Shown one piece after another: positions 51,058-58,500 of a stretch of 64,000 nucleotides of DNA. The translations under genes and the position numbers were made by a program. Source of the stretch: an uncultured Hymenobacter sp. (lineage in GTDB: Bacteria; Bacteroidota; Bacteroidia; Cytophagales; Hymenobacteraceae); assembly GCA_913776615.1 (NCBI GenBank), contig CAJYPK010000047.1:124001-188000 (forward strand). The letters run 5' to 3'. The first letter of the stretch is position 1. Each line of letters opens with the position of its first letter. The notes beneath the pieces are model-generated. The model had not been told where the DNA came from and ran no database searches. It was given only the letters and a program-made list of their open reading frames with translations.

Positions 51058-51930
51058 TCAGTCGTAGTGCAATGCCTCGCCCGGCTCGGTGTCCACATCC
51101 CGCACGGCACGCAGGCAGTCGAGGAGTGCCTGATAAGGCGCGGGCTGGTCGAGCGGCAACTGCGGGAAGTGCTTGGCGATTTCCACACATAGGGCCAGCG
51201 CCCTGTTGAAGCGCGACACCAACTCCCTGCTACGGATGTCCTCGTTCATCTCGTCTTCCAGGTGGTCGGCCAGGGTCATGGGCGTCAGGTTGCCATCCTC
51301 GCCTACATGGGTGAAGGTGACTTCCTGCTTGGTGAACGAGCTGAGCATTTTGCGAAAGGAGAACTCGCTCTGCTGCTCCACCATCGTGGTGTAGGGGTAG
51401 AAGTCGGCGGGGCCGCTGGTGCCCAGGTGCTCGCCGCGGCTGTCGCTGCCGAAGTGCAGACCCAGGTCCGCGTGCAGGGTGTAGTGAGTCAGGCTTTCCG
51501 TATCGTCCTTGTAGGTGACTTTCCAGGCTTCCGCCTCGTCGGCCTCGTTGTCGCGGTACCAGTCGCTCTCCTCGTCGCTGCCGTACTCCTTGATGATGGC
51601 CAGGCGGTTTTCGATGGCGTAGCGCAGCAAGTCACCGTCGTAGTCGGTGAAGAAGCGTTCGAGCAGGGCGATGGACTCCAGCACGTGCCGGTGAATGTCG
51701 TGCAGGGAGTTGCGCAGTACCGTGAGCTCGAAGTACCGGCGTGCGCTGTGGCGTAGGTGATTGCGGTCCCGGGCTTTGCCCGTTTTCAGGAAGAGGGCGC
51801 GCAGCTCGGCCATCGTCACGTAGCTGGGCTCGCTCATGATGGCCAGCGTGGAGAGGCCCTTGAGGTAGTCGTTGAAGAGTCGGGCCAGCGGGTCCGTGGC
51901 GTCAATTTTCTGGAGCAGGTTGTAGCGCAT
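51058..51930 (-). CDS. Hypothetical phage protein (290 aa)
   Basis: Start set at ATG 51930 (MRYNLLQKIDATDPLARLFNDYLKG). It is helical with an acidic mid-region (YGSDEESDWYRDNEADEAEAW). Not recognised. Part of the early block beside the ATPase, so a replication or recombination role is possible but unsupported. Confidence 0.6.
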   Translation of the reverse strand: MRYNLLQKIDATDPLARLFNDYLKGLSTLAIMSEPSYVTMAELRALFLKTGKARDRNHLRHSARRYFELTVLRNSLHDIHRHVLESIALLERFFTDYDGDLLRYAIENRLAIIKEYGSDEESDWYRDNEADEAEAWKVTYKDDTESLTHYTLHADLGLHFGSDSRGEHLGTSGPADFYPYTTMVEQQSEFSFRKMLSSFTKQEVTFTHVGEDGNLTPMTLADHLEDEMNEDIRSRELVSRFNRALALCVEIAKHFPQLPLDQPAPYQALLDCLRAVRDVDTEPGEALHYD

Positions 51931-51937
51931 GGCGTAG

Positions 51938-52489
51938 TTAAAAAGCAGTAGAAAGGGGGAGTGGGAGGGTGGTTTGTGGGGCCGAAGCAATCCAGCCCCC
52001 ACCTTCGGGCGGGCGGTGAGCTTGGCTGGCGCGCTCGTCGATGGCGGCCTCCAAGGCGGTAGCCAGGGCCTCGGCCTCGTAGTTTGGTAGCCGGGCAGCC
52101 AGCTCGTGCAGGCTGCGAACGAGTTGCTGAGCCGGCAGTAGTGGGTGGGTGATAGCGTTGCGTACCGCGTGGCAGTAGTAGGCGCTGGCGAGCAGTGAGG
52201 GATCGGGCCGCTTGCCCTGGGCGACGGCGGTCAGCTCCTCCCGTAGAAAGCGTAGCAGGTCGGGACCGGTGTCGGCGGCGACGGCCAGCACCCAGCGGTC
52301 GGGCGTGCCTTCAGGCAGGGAGCGGTACACGCTTGCTTCAAGCCACTTACTCGGGTACTGAAGGTATTTGCGGCCGGGTGGCGCGTCGCGGTAGCTCCAG
52401 TGAATGAGGCAGTAGCAGGCCGGGTCGTAGCCGTGGGCGGCCTGCGAGCATGCGGCTATCGTATCGGGATGCAGGTGGGGGCAACTCAT
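51938..52489 (-). CDS. Hypothetical phage protein (183 aa)
   Basis: MSCPHLHPDTIAACSQAAHGYDPACYCLIHWSYRDAPPGRKYLQYPSKWLEASVYRSL... has Cys and His in the first 28 residues (C3, H5, H7, C14, C25, C27) that could bind zinc. The rest is helical. It overlaps the ATPase gene by 4 nt, so it is likely translated with it. Not recognised. Confidence 0.58.
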   Translation of the reverse strand: MSCPHLHPDTIAACSQAAHGYDPACYCLIHWSYRDAPPGRKYLQYPSKWLEASVYRSLPEGTPDRWVLAVAADTGPDLLRFLREELTAVAQGKRPDPSLLASAYYCHAVRNAITHPLLPAQQLVRSLHELAARLPNYEAEALATALEAAIDERASQAHRPPEGGGWIASAPQTTLPLPLSTAF

Positions 52490-53616
52490 GGGGCGGGCAG
52501 GGTGATAGGTTTGCCGTGGGGATGCCAGTTGTCGAACTCATTAGGTGCGGACATGCGCAGGCCCGGCGCGGCGTGGTGGGCGTTGAGCTCGGCAGCCGGG
52601 ATATAGAAGCCCTCGGCGGTGGCGCAGGCCAGCGGGCTCACCCCGTTGAGTAGGTAGCGGGCCTGTTGCCAGTCGTAGCTCACACTCACGTCGGAGCGCT
52701 CGCTGCCCTCGCCGATGCTGCCGGGGAAGCCCACGAGCTTGTGGCTTTTGATCTTGTGCAGGTAGATGGCTACTTCTCGAAACAAGGGGTCGGTGCGGGG
52801 CAGGTGCTTGTAGGGGCGGTACACCGTGCCGATGACGTGGGCCATGTTCTCCCAGGTCTGCCCACCCGAGATGCTGGTGCCGTCGGGGATGGGGCGGGCC
52901 TGGCCGTACTTCATCCCGTCGAGCCGCTTGGGGTGGGCCGTGATGGTGAGGCTCTGCTTGGTATCCACGGTCCAGTCGGTGAGCTGGCCCAGCACGTTGG
53001 TGAGGTAGGCTTCGTAGCCCCCCAGCGCGTTCATGGCCGAGTGGTCTACCTTGTTCCAGGGGTCGAGCAGGCAATGCGTGACGCCGTGCTTGGCGATGGC
53101 GGCCTCGAAGTAGCCCAGCAGGTGCTGCGGGGTGCGGCCCATGCCTTTGCCGGGGTACACCACGATGAAGTACTCGCGAATGAACTCTTTGGCTAGCTCG
53201 TAGCGGTTCAGGGGCAGGTGATTGGCCCAGCTGCGGTCGGGGTTCTGGCCGGTGAGGGCGTGGATGAGCTGGTCGTAGATCTGCTCCTCGGGCATGTTCT
53301 CGGGCGAGAAGATGGCCGACTTGCGGCGCTTGAACACGGCCCGCAGTAAGAGCAGCTGGTAGATGAACTCGGTCTTGCCGTCGCCGGGCCAACCGGTCCA
53401 CACGTTGCAGTAGCCGGCCATCCACTTGAAATGCTCGTCCAGGGCGGGTAGGTGGGTGGTTTCGCCCCGCACCCGGCCGTGGTGGTAGTCGTGGTGCATG
53501 CGGCCCCAGGTGGCGGCGTCGAGGGGACGTAGCGCGCCGGCCGGGTCGGGGCGGGTGGTGTCGGCGGGCGGGCCGGTGGCCCGGGTCGAGGTAGTGAAGT
53601 CGTCGAAGAGTCCCAT
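52486..53616 (-). CDS. DnaB/RecA-like ATPase
   Basis: 376 residues with a RecA fold as in DnaB C-terminal domains: Walker A GWPGDGKTE (75-83), SPENMPEEQIYDQL, GVTHCLLDPWNKVDH as Walker B, and TDWTVDTKQSLTITAHPKRLDG with an arginine-type sensor region, then GSIGEGSERSDVSVSYD. No DnaB N-terminal domain or primase domain is present. It is probably the phage replicative helicase or loader and is the main sign that the phage replicates by its own replisome, not by Mu-type transposition. Confidence 0.75.
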   Translation of the reverse strand: MGLFDDFTTSTRATGPPADTTRPDPAGALRPLDAATWGRMHHDYHHGRVRGETTHLPALDEHFKWMAGYCNVWTGWPGDGKTEFIYQLLLLRAVFKRRKSAIFSPENMPEEQIYDQLIHALTGQNPDRSWANHLPLNRYELAKEFIREYFIVVYPGKGMGRTPQHLLGYFEAAIAKHGVTHCLLDPWNKVDHSAMNALGGYEAYLTNVLGQLTDWTVDTKQSLTITAHPKRLDGMKYGQARPIPDGTSISGGQTWENMAHVIGTVYRPYKHLPRTDPLFREVAIYLHKIKSHKLVGFPGSIGEGSERSDVSVSYDWQQARYLLNGVSPLACATAEGFYIPAAELNAHHAAPGLRMSAPNEFDNWHPHGKPITLPAP

Positions 53617-53618
53617 CT

Positions 53619-54146
53619 TTAGGCGGCTTGCTGGGGCGGCAGGATGGGACCGAAGCCCTCGGGGGCGTAGCGCTGGCCCAGCCGGGCCAGGAAGCCCTGC
53701 ACGCGCTGCACCAGGGGCGAGGAAACGTAGCCGGGCGGGGTGGGTAGGATGGCATGCTGGGCGTAGAGTCCCAGCACCCGCTCGTGGGCTTGCTGGCCCA
53801 CGGTCAGGCCCCGGCGGTAGCCTCGCACGTAGCCCAGGCGGTAGAGGGGGGTGGCCTCGCGCTCGGCCTCTAGCTCCTGGGCTTCGGCCTGCTTCTGGCG
53901 GGGCAGATGGATGCTCACCAGCTCCTCGACGGCGGTGTGGTAGTCGGCCACGGCCTGGAAAGCAATCTCCAGGTGGCGGATGTGGTCGAAGATGGGCTGG
54001 GCGTAGGGCGAGGTAATGTCGAGCTTGGCGGCCCGGTGCTGGGTGTACTCGCGCAGCGGCAGCAGGGCCTGGCGCAGGGCCTGGGCGTGCTCGGTGAGGC
54101 GCTCGCGGCCGGCCAGGGTCGCGGTGGGGTCATACTCGAAAAACAT
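53619..54146 (-). CDS. Hypothetical phage protein (175 aa)
   Basis: A helical, acidic, Gln/Arg-rich protein (MFFEYDPTATLAGRERLTEHAQALRQALLPLREYTQHR...). It sits between the ATPase and winged-helix replication genes and might be a helicase loader or a regulator, but no family is recognised. Confidence 0.55.
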   Translation of the reverse strand: MFFEYDPTATLAGRERLTEHAQALRQALLPLREYTQHRAAKLDITSPYAQPIFDHIRHLEIAFQAVADYHTAVEELVSIHLPRQKQAEAQELEAEREATPLYRLGYVRGYRRGLTVGQQAHERVLGLYAQHAILPTPPGYVSSPLVQRVQGFLARLGQRYAPEGFGPILPPQQAA

Positions 54147-54171
54147 GGGCTAGCGACTAAGGGGGTGAGAA

Positions 54172-55089
54172 CTAGGCGGCCACGGTATGAGTAGCCTGCC
54201 ACTCGGCTTGCTGGCGGGCCAGCGCTTCCTGCTCGCGGGCTTCTTGCTCGGCCAGGAAGTCGTAATTCAGCGCCGGGTCGGCGGCGACGGGCGGCAGCGC
54301 GGGGCGCTTGGGGGGAGTAGGGTGGCGGGCCTGGGTGGCCTGCCATTCCTCGTAGGCTTTGGCCGTGCCACCGTTTTCGACGCCCGACCAATTGCCTTGG
54401 ATGGCAGCTTCCAGCATCACGATGGCGAAGCCCTCGGGGTACTTGCCCAGCTTGCTGAGCATCAATTCCAGCGCGCTGAGGGGTTTTGCGGTTTGTTTGG
54501 GGCCGGCCCGGAACGTGGCCCAGAGCTTGGCGAAAACCTCGCCGGGGTGGGGCAGGGGAAGGGCGGCTACCTCATCGGCGGTGGCCGTGGGCTTTTTGCG
54601 GCTGCGAGTGGGCTTGGTGGCAGGTAGCGAGGCCGGCTGTTCCGGTTTGGACTCACTACCCGAATCAGCTTCGAAGCTTGAAGTGGAGGTGGCGGCGCTA
54701 GCCGTACTTCCTTCTTCGTTTAGTTTATGTTTATTGATGCTGTCAGAAGTTCGCGGGAAAACTGTCAGTGAGTTCGCCGATAAAGTATCGGGTATAGTGT
54801 CAAAAATTGACAGTTTGTAGAGGGCTTTGTGGCTTTGGCCCCGTCCCTGGCTGCCCGGCGTGAACTCCAGCAGGCCGGCTTGCTTGAGCCGGTTGCGAGC
54901 GGTCTTCAGCGTGTTGACGCTCATCCCCGACACGGCGGCCAGATGGGCATCGGAATGCGTAAAAGGATTCTTCCAACGGAGTGAATTGCACGTGTGCAGC
55001 AGGTAGAAGTACAGTCTCGTTTCGCTGCCGTTGAAGGAATGCTCGATGTCGCATTGCCAGAACTGATTGATAAGCTCGATGTAGTTCAT
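54172..55089 (-). CDS. Winged-helix phage replication protein
   Basis: 305 residues from the ATG at 55089 (MNYIELINQFWQCDIEHSFNGSETRLYFYLLHTCNS). The N-terminal ~95 residues are a winged helix (HLAAVSGMSVNTLKTARNRLKQAGLLEFTPG), as in replisome organisers. A Ser/Thr-rich linker leads to a helical C-terminal end, and the tail is Gln/Ala-rich. Likely origin binding or helicase recruitment, by pattern and place. Confidence 0.7.
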   Translation of the reverse strand: MNYIELINQFWQCDIEHSFNGSETRLYFYLLHTCNSLRWKNPFTHSDAHLAAVSGMSVNTLKTARNRLKQAGLLEFTPGSQGRGQSHKALYKLSIFDTIPDTLSANSLTVFPRTSDSINKHKLNEEGSTASAATSTSSFEADSGSESKPEQPASLPATKPTRSRKKPTATADEVAALPLPHPGEVFAKLWATFRAGPKQTAKPLSALELMLSKLGKYPEGFAIVMLEAAIQGNWSGVENGGTAKAYEEWQATQARHPTPPKRPALPPVAADPALNYDFLAEQEAREQEALARQQAEWQATHTVAA

Positions 55090-55152
55090 GGGTAGAGAGA
55101 AAGCGGGGTGCCCACGAGGGTAGCGCATGCCGCGATACCCTTGCTCAGAGAG

Positions 55153-56244
55153 CTAGGCCGCGTAGGCCAGCTCGGAGAGGCTTGCATAGTCGGAATGCAG
55201 GCCCTGCGGGGTGCCTTGCGTTTGCTCGGCTGCTTGGCGGGCTCGGTCGGCCTCCCACTGCGCCAGGAGTGCCCGGCGCTCTGCCCGTAGGGCCTCGGCC
55301 CGGTGTGCCATTTGCTGGGCGCAGATGGCGGCCTCTACTTTCAGGTGCTGCATCTCGCTGTGCAGGCGCAGCCACTCCAGCAGCGGGGCCACGTCGGCTA
55401 GCTTGTAGTGCTCCATATCGCCGTAAGCGCGCCCGTCGGCGGTGGTGGTGCGGGTAATAAGGGCGACCGTGCCCGATTTGCATTTGCGGGCTTGCCCCGG
55501 CGTCAGGATGAAGGGAAGCAGACTGCTCCAGCACTCCTGGAAGTCGAGTAGGGCCTGGGTGTCGGGCAGTACGACCCGGTAAGTAGGCGCATGGAGGCCG
55601 CCCGTCGTGCGGGCAATAATCTCGCAGCCGCCTTTTGCGATAAGCTTTTCCTGCTCCAGCCAAACGGCCTGCCGTAGCGTGAGACCCGTTTGCTTCACGG
55701 CCGCGGGGCCGAGGTCGGCCAGCTGCTGCGCAGGCAGGTTGACGTAGTGCGTGAGTTGATAGAGGCGATTTGCTCCCTTCCCCACGGTTTTCTGATAGGA
55801 GCCTTTCGCATCGACGAAGCACATATTGGTGCCGTCCTCCCGTAAGTGATAGCTGTGCAGCGGCAACGGGCAATCCAGCACGTCACATTCGAGGTCAATG
55901 TGGGCCTCGCCTCTCTTCCACCGGCGCTTGGTAGTGGTTTCGTCTGGGAAGGTTGGCCCCACGTAGCGCCCGAAGGCCCAGTACGTAGTTAGCTCGTTCT
56001 TTTCGTTGGTCCAATCTTGCTCGCTCCAGTAAGCGGCCCCTACGGTTAGCTGGCTGAGGTCGGTAACCAGCCGCATTGCTACCTCCGTGCCGCCCGGGAA
56101 GTAGCGGCTCATCGGATGCCACGCAGGCAGCGTAAGCAGGCGCAGGTCGTGGAAAGCGGCCGGCTCCTGCATGCTGGGGTCAGAGAATAGCCAGGGCAGG
56201 GTCGGGTCGAGCGTGAAGGCGGGAGCAGTTGCAGGAGTTGTCAT
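55153..56244 (-). CDS. Putative phage replication-region protein (363 aa)
   Basis: Not recognised. It has a mixed N-terminal region (TLPAWHPMSRYFPGGTEVAMRLV...AHIDLECDVLDCPLPLHSYHL), a central helical part and a C-terminal coiled coil (EAICAQQMAHRAEALRAERRALLAQWEADRARQAAEQ). There is no HUH motif, so a rolling-circle initiator is not supported. Its start codon abuts a plus-strand promoter match and predicted small RNA. The place next to the winged-helix gene makes an origin-related role possible. Confidence 0.6.
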   Translation of the reverse strand: MTTPATAPAFTLDPTLPWLFSDPSMQEPAAFHDLRLLTLPAWHPMSRYFPGGTEVAMRLVTDLSQLTVGAAYWSEQDWTNEKNELTTYWAFGRYVGPTFPDETTTKRRWKRGEAHIDLECDVLDCPLPLHSYHLREDGTNMCFVDAKGSYQKTVGKGANRLYQLTHYVNLPAQQLADLGPAAVKQTGLTLRQAVWLEQEKLIAKGGCEIIARTTGGLHAPTYRVVLPDTQALLDFQECWSSLLPFILTPGQARKCKSGTVALITRTTTADGRAYGDMEHYKLADVAPLLEWLRLHSEMQHLKVEAAICAQQMAHRAEALRAERRALLAQWEADRARQAAEQTQGTPQGLHSDYASLSELAYAA

Positions 56245-56328
56245 TAGCTTTGTGCCCGCAGGCGTTTTAAATGGTTAAATCGTTTGAGAAAATGGCCGGT
56301 CGGGGTGGCACCCCCGACCGGTTTTTTT
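56245..56328 (+). ncRNA. Predicted small antisense RNA
   Basis: TAGCTTTG at 56245-56252 is a perfect TAnnTTTG match on the plus strand. It is followed about 45 nt later by a strong terminator hairpin (CCGGTCGGGG 56296-56305 with CCCCGACCGG 56312-56321) and a T-run to 56328. All protein genes around it are on the minus strand, so a ~70-nt RNA antisense to the leader of 55153-56244 is predicted. Confidence 0.45.
56296..56328 (+). terminator. Strong plus-strand terminator in minus-strand region
   Basis: 10-bp GC-rich perfect stem, 6-nt loop, T7 tract. The nearest plus-strand gene ends at 50283, so it has no coding transcript to end other than the small RNA proposed above. Confidence 0.75.
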
Positions 56329-56460
56329 GTGTGCTGGCAGGCTGGAATGTTAGCGTGGCAGCATGTTAGCGTGTTGGCATTCTGGCATGCTGTATACATT
56401 GTATACACAGCATACTTCGTATACTAGTGAGATGCATGCTCAGCATGCTGAGCATACTTG
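56329..56460. promoter_or_regulatory. Palindrome-rich region (possible origin or operator)
   Basis: Iterated GGCA/GCATG units (about 56335-56390), two GTATACA steps forming TATACATTGTATA, and a perfect 20-bp palindrome ATGCTCAGCATGCTGAGCAT at 56436-56455 lie just upstream of the replication gene. It holds no reading frame of note. It could be the phage origin or the binding site of a regulator. Confidence 0.5.
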
Positions 56461-56802
56461 CTAGCGGTAGTCGTGGCGCGTGAGGTAGGCATCCACGGCC
56501 GACTTGCGTACCCTGGCCCCCTTGGCAAAGCCGGTGTCACCCCGGGGTATTTTCGGGGCTACGGCTGGCCGCTCGGGCTGGCTGCCGCTGGCGGCTCGGT
56601 AGGGACGGCCCAGCACAAGCAGGCGCATGTGGCCCTCGGTGAGCTTGGCGTAGGCCGCTGCTTCGGGAATGGTGAGCCATTCATCAGGCTCGGGCGCCGT
56701 GAGCGTGTGCAGGTAGTCGCTGGCTTGCTTGGCCACGTCCGGCCCAAACAGTTCGACGAAGGCTTCCCGCGAAACGGTGAGGTGAATGCCATTCATGGAC
56801 AA
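56461..56802 (-). CDS. Helix-turn-helix (excisionase-like) protein
   Basis: 113 residues. EWLTIPEAAAYAKLTEGHMRLLVLGRPYRA is a MerR/Xis-type winged helix, and the C-terminal RVRKSAVDAYLTRHDYR is typical of such proteins' substrate end. Encoded in the early block close to the switch. It may be an excisionase or an early regulator. Confidence 0.65.
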   Translation of the reverse strand: MSMNGIHLTVSREAFVELFGPDVAKQASDYLHTLTAPEPDEWLTIPEAAAYAKLTEGHMRLLVLGRPYRAASGSQPERPAVAPKIPRGDTGFAKGARVRKSAVDAYLTRHDYR

Positions 56803-56817
56803 AAAAGGAAAGGGTTG

Positions 56818-57237
56818 TTAGGCGGCCAGGCGGTGCTGCTGGCGTTCGGGGTACATCTGGACTACCAGCGCTTCGCGGCGACGCTCGATGGCCAGCTCGT
56901 GGGCATGGTCGGTAATATCAAGCTCCGAGAAACGCCTCTGTAGCCAGCGCTCCCGTTGGCCGGGCTCGGGAAAACGGGCAGCCTCGCGCCCGGCGTAGGT
57001 GGTGCCGCCTTCGGGGCTTAGCGGGACGTAGGCCCGTAAAGCGTAGGGCTGGCCCTGAGCATCGACGTAGAGGCAGTAGCCCAGCACGGGTAATACCGTG
57101 CCTTTGGGCAGGCCCAGCAGCGGGGCCTTGAGGTGGAGTAAATCGCCCTCGGCAAAGCCCTCGGCGAGCGAGAGCGGTTTCTCGCCCTTAAGGGCGGAGG
57201 CGAGCAAGGGCAGCAACGGCTTTTCCATCGGTGTCAA
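56818..57237 (-). CDS. Hypothetical phage protein (139 aa)
   Basis: Not recognised. The N-terminal half (LLHLKAPLLGLPKGTVLPVLGYCLYVDAQGQPYALRAYVP) is beta-rich, like a small SH3/OB fold. The C-terminal half is Arg/Glu-rich helical. Third gene of the early minus block. Confidence 0.55.
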   Translation of the reverse strand: MTPMEKPLLPLLASALKGEKPLSLAEGFAEGDLLHLKAPLLGLPKGTVLPVLGYCLYVDAQGQPYALRAYVPLSPEGGTTYAGREAARFPEPGQRERWLQRRFSELDITDHAHELAIERRREALVVQMYPERQQHRLAA

Positions 57238-57280
57238 CTGGAAAGGGGAGGTGTGAAAGCGGGGTAGGGGTGAGGGAGTC

Positions 57281-57526
57281 TTAGGCGGCCTGCGGCACGG
57301 CGGGCAACTTATCGGGGTTGGCGGCGGCCCAGGCGGCGTAGCCTTGGGGGTTGGTGGCCTCGGCCAGCGCCAGCACGGCGGGCCAGTACTTGGAGCGGCT
57401 GCGCTCGCGCCGTACGATTTGCGAGAGGTCGGGCACCGAGGTGCAGCCGGTTTTGTCGGCTAGGGTGCCTAAGAAGCCGTCAGGCATCAAATCCCGCAGC
57501 TTGGGCGGTGGCTGGTTGTTTTTCAT
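57281..57526 (-). CDS. Cro-like small DNA-binding protein
   Basis: 81 residues. GFLGTLADKTGCTSVPDLSQIVRRERSRSKYWPAVLALAE reads as a helix-turn-helix. It diverges from the S24 repressor, with promoter and operator between, the standard place of cro. Function assigned by place. Confidence 0.6.
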   Translation of the reverse strand: MKNNQPPPKLRDLMPDGFLGTLADKTGCTSVPDLSQIVRRERSRSKYWPAVLALAEATNPQGYAAWAAANPDKLPAVPQAA

Positions 57527-57580
57527 TATCGTACTTTGGTGGTGTTGATGTTGATGACAAAATTACTAGACTTTTCTAGT
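57527..57580. promoter_or_regulatory. Switch operator and early promoter
   Basis: On the minus strand TAATTTTG (57558-57565) is a perfect -7 element for the Cro-like gene. The palindrome ACTAGA-CTTT-TCTAGT (57565-57580) overlaps its upstream edge and the repressor GTG start. It is a good candidate for the CI/S24 operator. Confidence 0.6.
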
Positions 57581-58391
57581 GGATGACAAGAAAAATCAAG
57601 TGGCTACTGCAAGAAAAATCGTAGAAAAAATGCAACAGCCTGTTCATGAGCGATTAAATTTTTTAATCGACCGGTTAGCTAATGGAGTTCAGGCAAGGTT
57701 TGCTGAGCGCGTTGGGGTGCCCACAGGTACAATAGGCGACATTCTCGGCAAGAAGAAGTCTAAGCCAGGGTTTGAGCTTACTGGAAAAATCTTGCAGGCA
57801 TACCCAGAGGTAAGTGAACGCTGGCTACTTACTGGGGAAGGAGAGATGCTGAAATCTGAAATTTCTGGTAGTGGACAAGAAATTTCTTCGTATCCTCCCG
57901 GCCAGACTAATGTGCAAGCGGTAGGGCTGCTCTCAGACATTCCTATTATTAAGCTGCGGCGCGTAAGCTTCAAGGCACGCGCCAGCTTCGGCTACATGCA
58001 GATGCAGCGTTTCAGGGAATCCGATATTTTTGATACGGTACTGTTTCGCTTACCACCCGGCCGCACCGAGGAGGACTATAAGGATGCCTTAGTATTCGAC
58101 ATCGAAGGCGACAGTATGGAACCCAGCCTGCGCGATGGCCAACAGGTCATTGCCTGGCCCGTGTCGGACAGCCGCTGGGAGTACTTGCATAATACCATCT
58201 GCGTGGTTGACTACGCGGAGGAGGTCACCGTAAAGGCCATTCTGAGGAATGACCTTAATAATACCGACGGGTTGACGCTACACGCTACTGGTGGGGCAGG
58301 CGGGTCGTTTACTGTGGCGCGTAAGGACATTCACTCTATCTGGGAGGTGCGAGAGTTCTATGGGGTGGTGCCAGTCCGGCTGCTCCCTTAA
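57579..58391 (+). CDS. S24-family phage repressor
   Basis: 270 residues from GTG 57579 (an ATG at 57630 is possible). HTH at about residues 36-60 (VQARFAERVGVPTGTIGDIL). The C-terminal peptidase S24 domain has Ser179 (EGDSMEPSL) and Lys219 (VTVKAIL), the LexA/CI catalytic pair. The self-cleavage Ala-Gly/Cys-Gly site is not evident, so cleavage would use another bond. It faces the Cro-like gene and is the likely lysogeny repressor. Confidence 0.85.
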   Translation: MDDKKNQVATARKIVEKMQQPVHERLNFLIDRLANGVQARFAERVGVPTGTIGDILGKKKSKPGFELTGKILQAYPEVSERWLLTGEGEMLKSEISGSGQEISSYPPGQTNVQAVGLLSDIPIIKLRRVSFKARASFGYMQMQRFRESDIFDTVLFRLPPGRTEEDYKDALVFDIEGDSMEPSLRDGQQVIAWPVSDSRWEYLHNTICVVDYAEEVTVKAILRNDLNNTDGLTLHATGGAGGSFTVARKDIHSIWEVREFYGVVPVRLLP

Positions 58392-58500
58392 ATGATAACG
58401 ACCTATCTTGTTAGGTATTCGACGATTACGCCTAGTCAAGTAATTCAAGTAGGAAGTCAGATAATTTTTCTTCTTATCTTGCATCTCCTTACTTACGGAA
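58392..58500 (+). promoter_or_regulatory. Leader of methyltransferase gene
   Basis: AT-rich gap. The dyad ACCTA-TCTTGT-TAGGT (about 58400-58415) and TATCTTG (58475-58481), one base off TAnnTTTG, are weak promoter/operator candidates. No gene fits here. Confidence 0.35.

Noticed and set aside
29560..58391. Element as a classical transposable Mu phage
   Set aside because: No MuA/MuB-like gene is seen, the junction is at a tRNA gene and a DnaB-like ATPase is present.
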